From positions 1 through 8,132 of the forward strand of contig CAKRRD010000063.1 of the NCBI GenBank assembly GCA_934394815.1: 8,132 nucleotides of DNA, read 5' to 3'. The notes under the pieces are model-generated. The model saw only the letters and a list, made by a program, of their open reading frames with translations, ran no database searches and had not been told where the DNA came from. Every line of letters starts with the position of its first letter. The first letter of the stretch is position 1. The stretch is from an uncultured Acetatifactor sp. Its GTDB lineage: Bacteria; Bacillota; Clostridia; Lachnospirales; Lachnospiraceae. Below are positions 6,994 to 8,132 of this stretch, piece by piece. The translations under genes were made by a program, and so were the position numbers.

Positions 6994-7023
6994 TTGAGAC
7001 CGCCGTGGGAGATATGCTACAAT
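6994..7023 (+). promoter_or_regulatory. Extended -10 sigma-A promoter of the DUF218/DUF951 pair
   Basis: TTGAGA (6994-6999) and TACAAT (7018-7023) are separated by 18 nt, and TGC directly precedes the -10 as an extended -10 element. Transcription would begin near 7030, about 20 nt before the start codon. It lies immediately downstream of the chemoreceptor terminator, which supports an independent unit. Confidence 0.75.
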
Positions 7024-7050
7024 AGACAGTAGGGAAAGAATGGAGGCAGT

Positions 7051-7884
7051 ATGAAAAGGGACCGCTTGATTCCGAGAGAAAAAAGTAAAAAAGTGATCTA
7101 TCTGGATCCCAGAGGCAGAGGCGTGGGACAGAAACATTATGGGGCGATGGTACTCTATGTTCTGGCGGTGCTATGCCTGTTGTACTGTGTGGGGATTGGT
7201 CTCTTTGTCGGCTTTGGCAGCTATTTTTTCCTGATCTGGGGTGTGATCGGTGTCTTCTGTGCCGCATGGGCCTGGGTACTGACCCACAGAAATGTGTATG
7301 ACAGAATCCCTGGGTGGCTGCACATTACTTTTCGAAGTCTGGTAGTGGCGGGAGTGGTGTTTCTTCTTATTATAGAGGGAATGATCTGCAGCCGTTTTCA
7401 CGCCACGGCACAGCCGGGAGCGGATTATGTGATTATATTGGGGGCTCAGTGGAAGACTTCCGGTCCCAGCTATGTATTGCAGAAACGTCTGGATAAAGCT
7501 GTAGAATACCTGAATGCCAACCCGGAGACCAAAGTTATCGTGTCGGGCGGACAGGGATACAACGAGCCTATCAGCGAAGCGGAGGGCATGAAAGGCTATC
7601 TGGAAGCAGCGGGGATCGATACGGAACGGATTCTCATGGAGGACGCGTCCACGAATACGACGCAGAATCTGATCTTCAGCGGAGAACTGCTCAATAAATC
7701 AGAGGACAGCGTGGTGGTCATCACCAATAATTTTCACATGTTCCGTGCGCTGGCCATAGCGGGGAAACAGGGCTATGCCCATGCAGAGGGGCTTTCAGCG
7801 GGAACGTTTCCCCTGACGCTTCCCAACAATCTGCTCCGGGAGGCCTTTGGTGTGGTAAAAGATTTTATGGCGGATCACTTGTAG
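7051..7884 (+). CDS. YdcF/SanA/ElyC-like membrane protein (DUF218)
   Basis: A 277-aa membrane protein. A basic N-terminus is followed by three hydrophobic helices at about residues 31-52, 56-77 and 96-113, then a DUF218 domain at about 124-270. DUF218 landmarks are ADYVIILGAQ (124-133), the R146/A150 helix, VIVSGGQG (162-169), SEAEGM (175-180), the acidic/Thr-Asn stretch MEDASTNTTQN (196-206) and VVITNNFHMFRA (222-233). Relatives in E. coli (SanA, ElyC, YdcF) are linked to envelope integrity and vancomycin tolerance, but the biochemical reaction is not settled. The topology suggests an anchored domain outside the membrane, which I infer from the odd number of helices and the positive N-terminus. 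GGAGG lies 4 nt before the ATG, a slightly short spacing. The DUF951 gene follows after 26 nt and is probably co-transcribed. Confidence 0.9.
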   Translation: MKRDRLIPREKSKKVIYLDPRGRGVGQKHYGAMVLYVLAVLCLLYCVGIGLFVGFGSYFFLIWGVIGVFCAAWAWVLTHRNVYDRIPGWLHITFRSLVVAGVVFLLIIEGMICSRFHATAQPGADYVIILGAQWKTSGPSYVLQKRLDKAVEYLNANPETKVIVSGGQGYNEPISEAEGMKGYLEAAGIDTERILMEDASTNTTQNLIFSGELLNKSEDSVVVITNNFHMFRALAIAGKQGYAHAEGLSAGTFPLTLPNNLLREAFGVVKDFMADHL

Positions 7885-7910
7885 AACGATAGATAGAAGA
7901 GGAAGACAGT

Positions 7911-8093
7911 ATGGATATCAATGTAGGAGATGTATTAAAATTGAAAAAACAGCATCCCTGCGGCAGCAGAGAATGGGAAGTACTCCGGGTGGGAGCGGAC
8001 TTCCGGCTGAAATGCCTGGGCTGCGGCCATCAGATCATGATCGCAAGAAAATTATTAGAAAAAAATGTGAAAGAAATCGTTGAAAAAGCTTGA
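7911..8093 (+). CDS. DUF951 family small protein
   Basis: A 60-aa soluble protein matching DUF951, a small family widespread in Firmicutes. The diagnostic core is visible: GDVLKLKKQHPCGSREWEV (6-24), then RVGADFRLKCLGCGHQIMI (26-44). C17, C35 and C38 and the neighbouring histidines resemble a small zinc-binding or nucleic-acid-binding fold, but no function is established. The C-terminal tail is lysine-rich. GAGG lies 8 nt before the ATG. It follows the DUF218 gene by 26 nt with no terminator or promoter between them. In many Firmicutes DUF951 lies among housekeeping genes, so its partner here may simply be positional. Confidence 0.93.
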   Translation: MDINVGDVLKLKKQHPCGSREWEVLRVGADFRLKCLGCGHQIMIARKLLEKNVKEIVEKA

Positions 8094-8118
8094 AAAGTGC
8101 ACGGGGATATGGTAACAT
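8090..8118 (+). promoter_or_regulatory. Promoter for a gene beyond the right edge
   Basis: TTGAAA (8090-8095) and TAACAT (8113-8118) are 17 nt apart, with TGG directly before the -10 as an extended element. The -35 overlaps the last codon and stop of the DUF951 gene. It would drive a gene starting after the window end at 8132; no start codon with a ribosome binding site is visible within the window. Confidence 0.5.
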
Positions 8119-8132
8119 GTTCTTTCGTGAGA

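Overview
The window looks like chromosomal DNA of a low-to-mid GC Clostridia bacterium, most likely Lachnospiraceae. The evidence is strong AGGAGG-type ribosome binding sites, sigma-A type promoters, and family content: an AGCS sodium/alanine symporter, a class U-like sirtuin, a Firmicutes-type dCache chemoreceptor, a YdcF/SanA-like DUF218 protein and DUF951. The genus is not resolvable from the sequence. No rRNA, tRNA, CRISPR array, transposase or phage gene is visible.

Left part (minus strand, read from about 4620 down to 112). A convincing promoter at 4618-4646 drives a sirtuin (3840-4571). After a 91-nt gap with small dyads come an AGCS amino-acid symporter (2360-3748), an unrecognised gene interrupted by an in-frame amber codon (1623-2333), a protein of the L-2-amino-thiazoline-4-carboxylate hydrolase family (1002-1592) and a calcineurin-like metallophosphoesterase (112-966). 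The last four are tightly packed (gaps of 26-35 nt), each with its own Shine-Dalgarno sequence, so they probably form one transcription unit. The sirtuin may be its first gene, because no terminator is visible after it. The first ~75 bases are GC-rich and hairpin-forming, unlike the DNA beside them, and remain unexplained.

Middle. A 274-nt divergent intergenic region (4572-4845) holds back-to-back promoters for the sirtuin and for a 678-aa methyl-accepting chemotaxis protein (4846-6882). Both promoters share AACAGG-N2-TATAAT. The region between them carries repeated A- and T-tracts. The chemoreceptor has a dCache sensor with most of an amino-acid-binding motif, two HAMP-like segments and a full signalling domain. 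It ends in a strong intrinsic terminator (6901-6950).

Right part (plus strand). A new extended -10 promoter (6994-7023) drives a three-helix membrane protein with a DUF218 domain (7051-7884) and a 60-aa DUF951 protein (7911-8093). A further promoter overlaps the end of the DUF951 gene and points to a gene beyond the window.

Taken together this is mostly ordinary core and accessory content. The points most worth a second look are the amber-interrupted gene inside an otherwise intact operon, the association of an amino-acid symporter with an ATC-hydrolase family enzyme, and the shared divergent promoter motif. I found no clear sign of a wholly new system.
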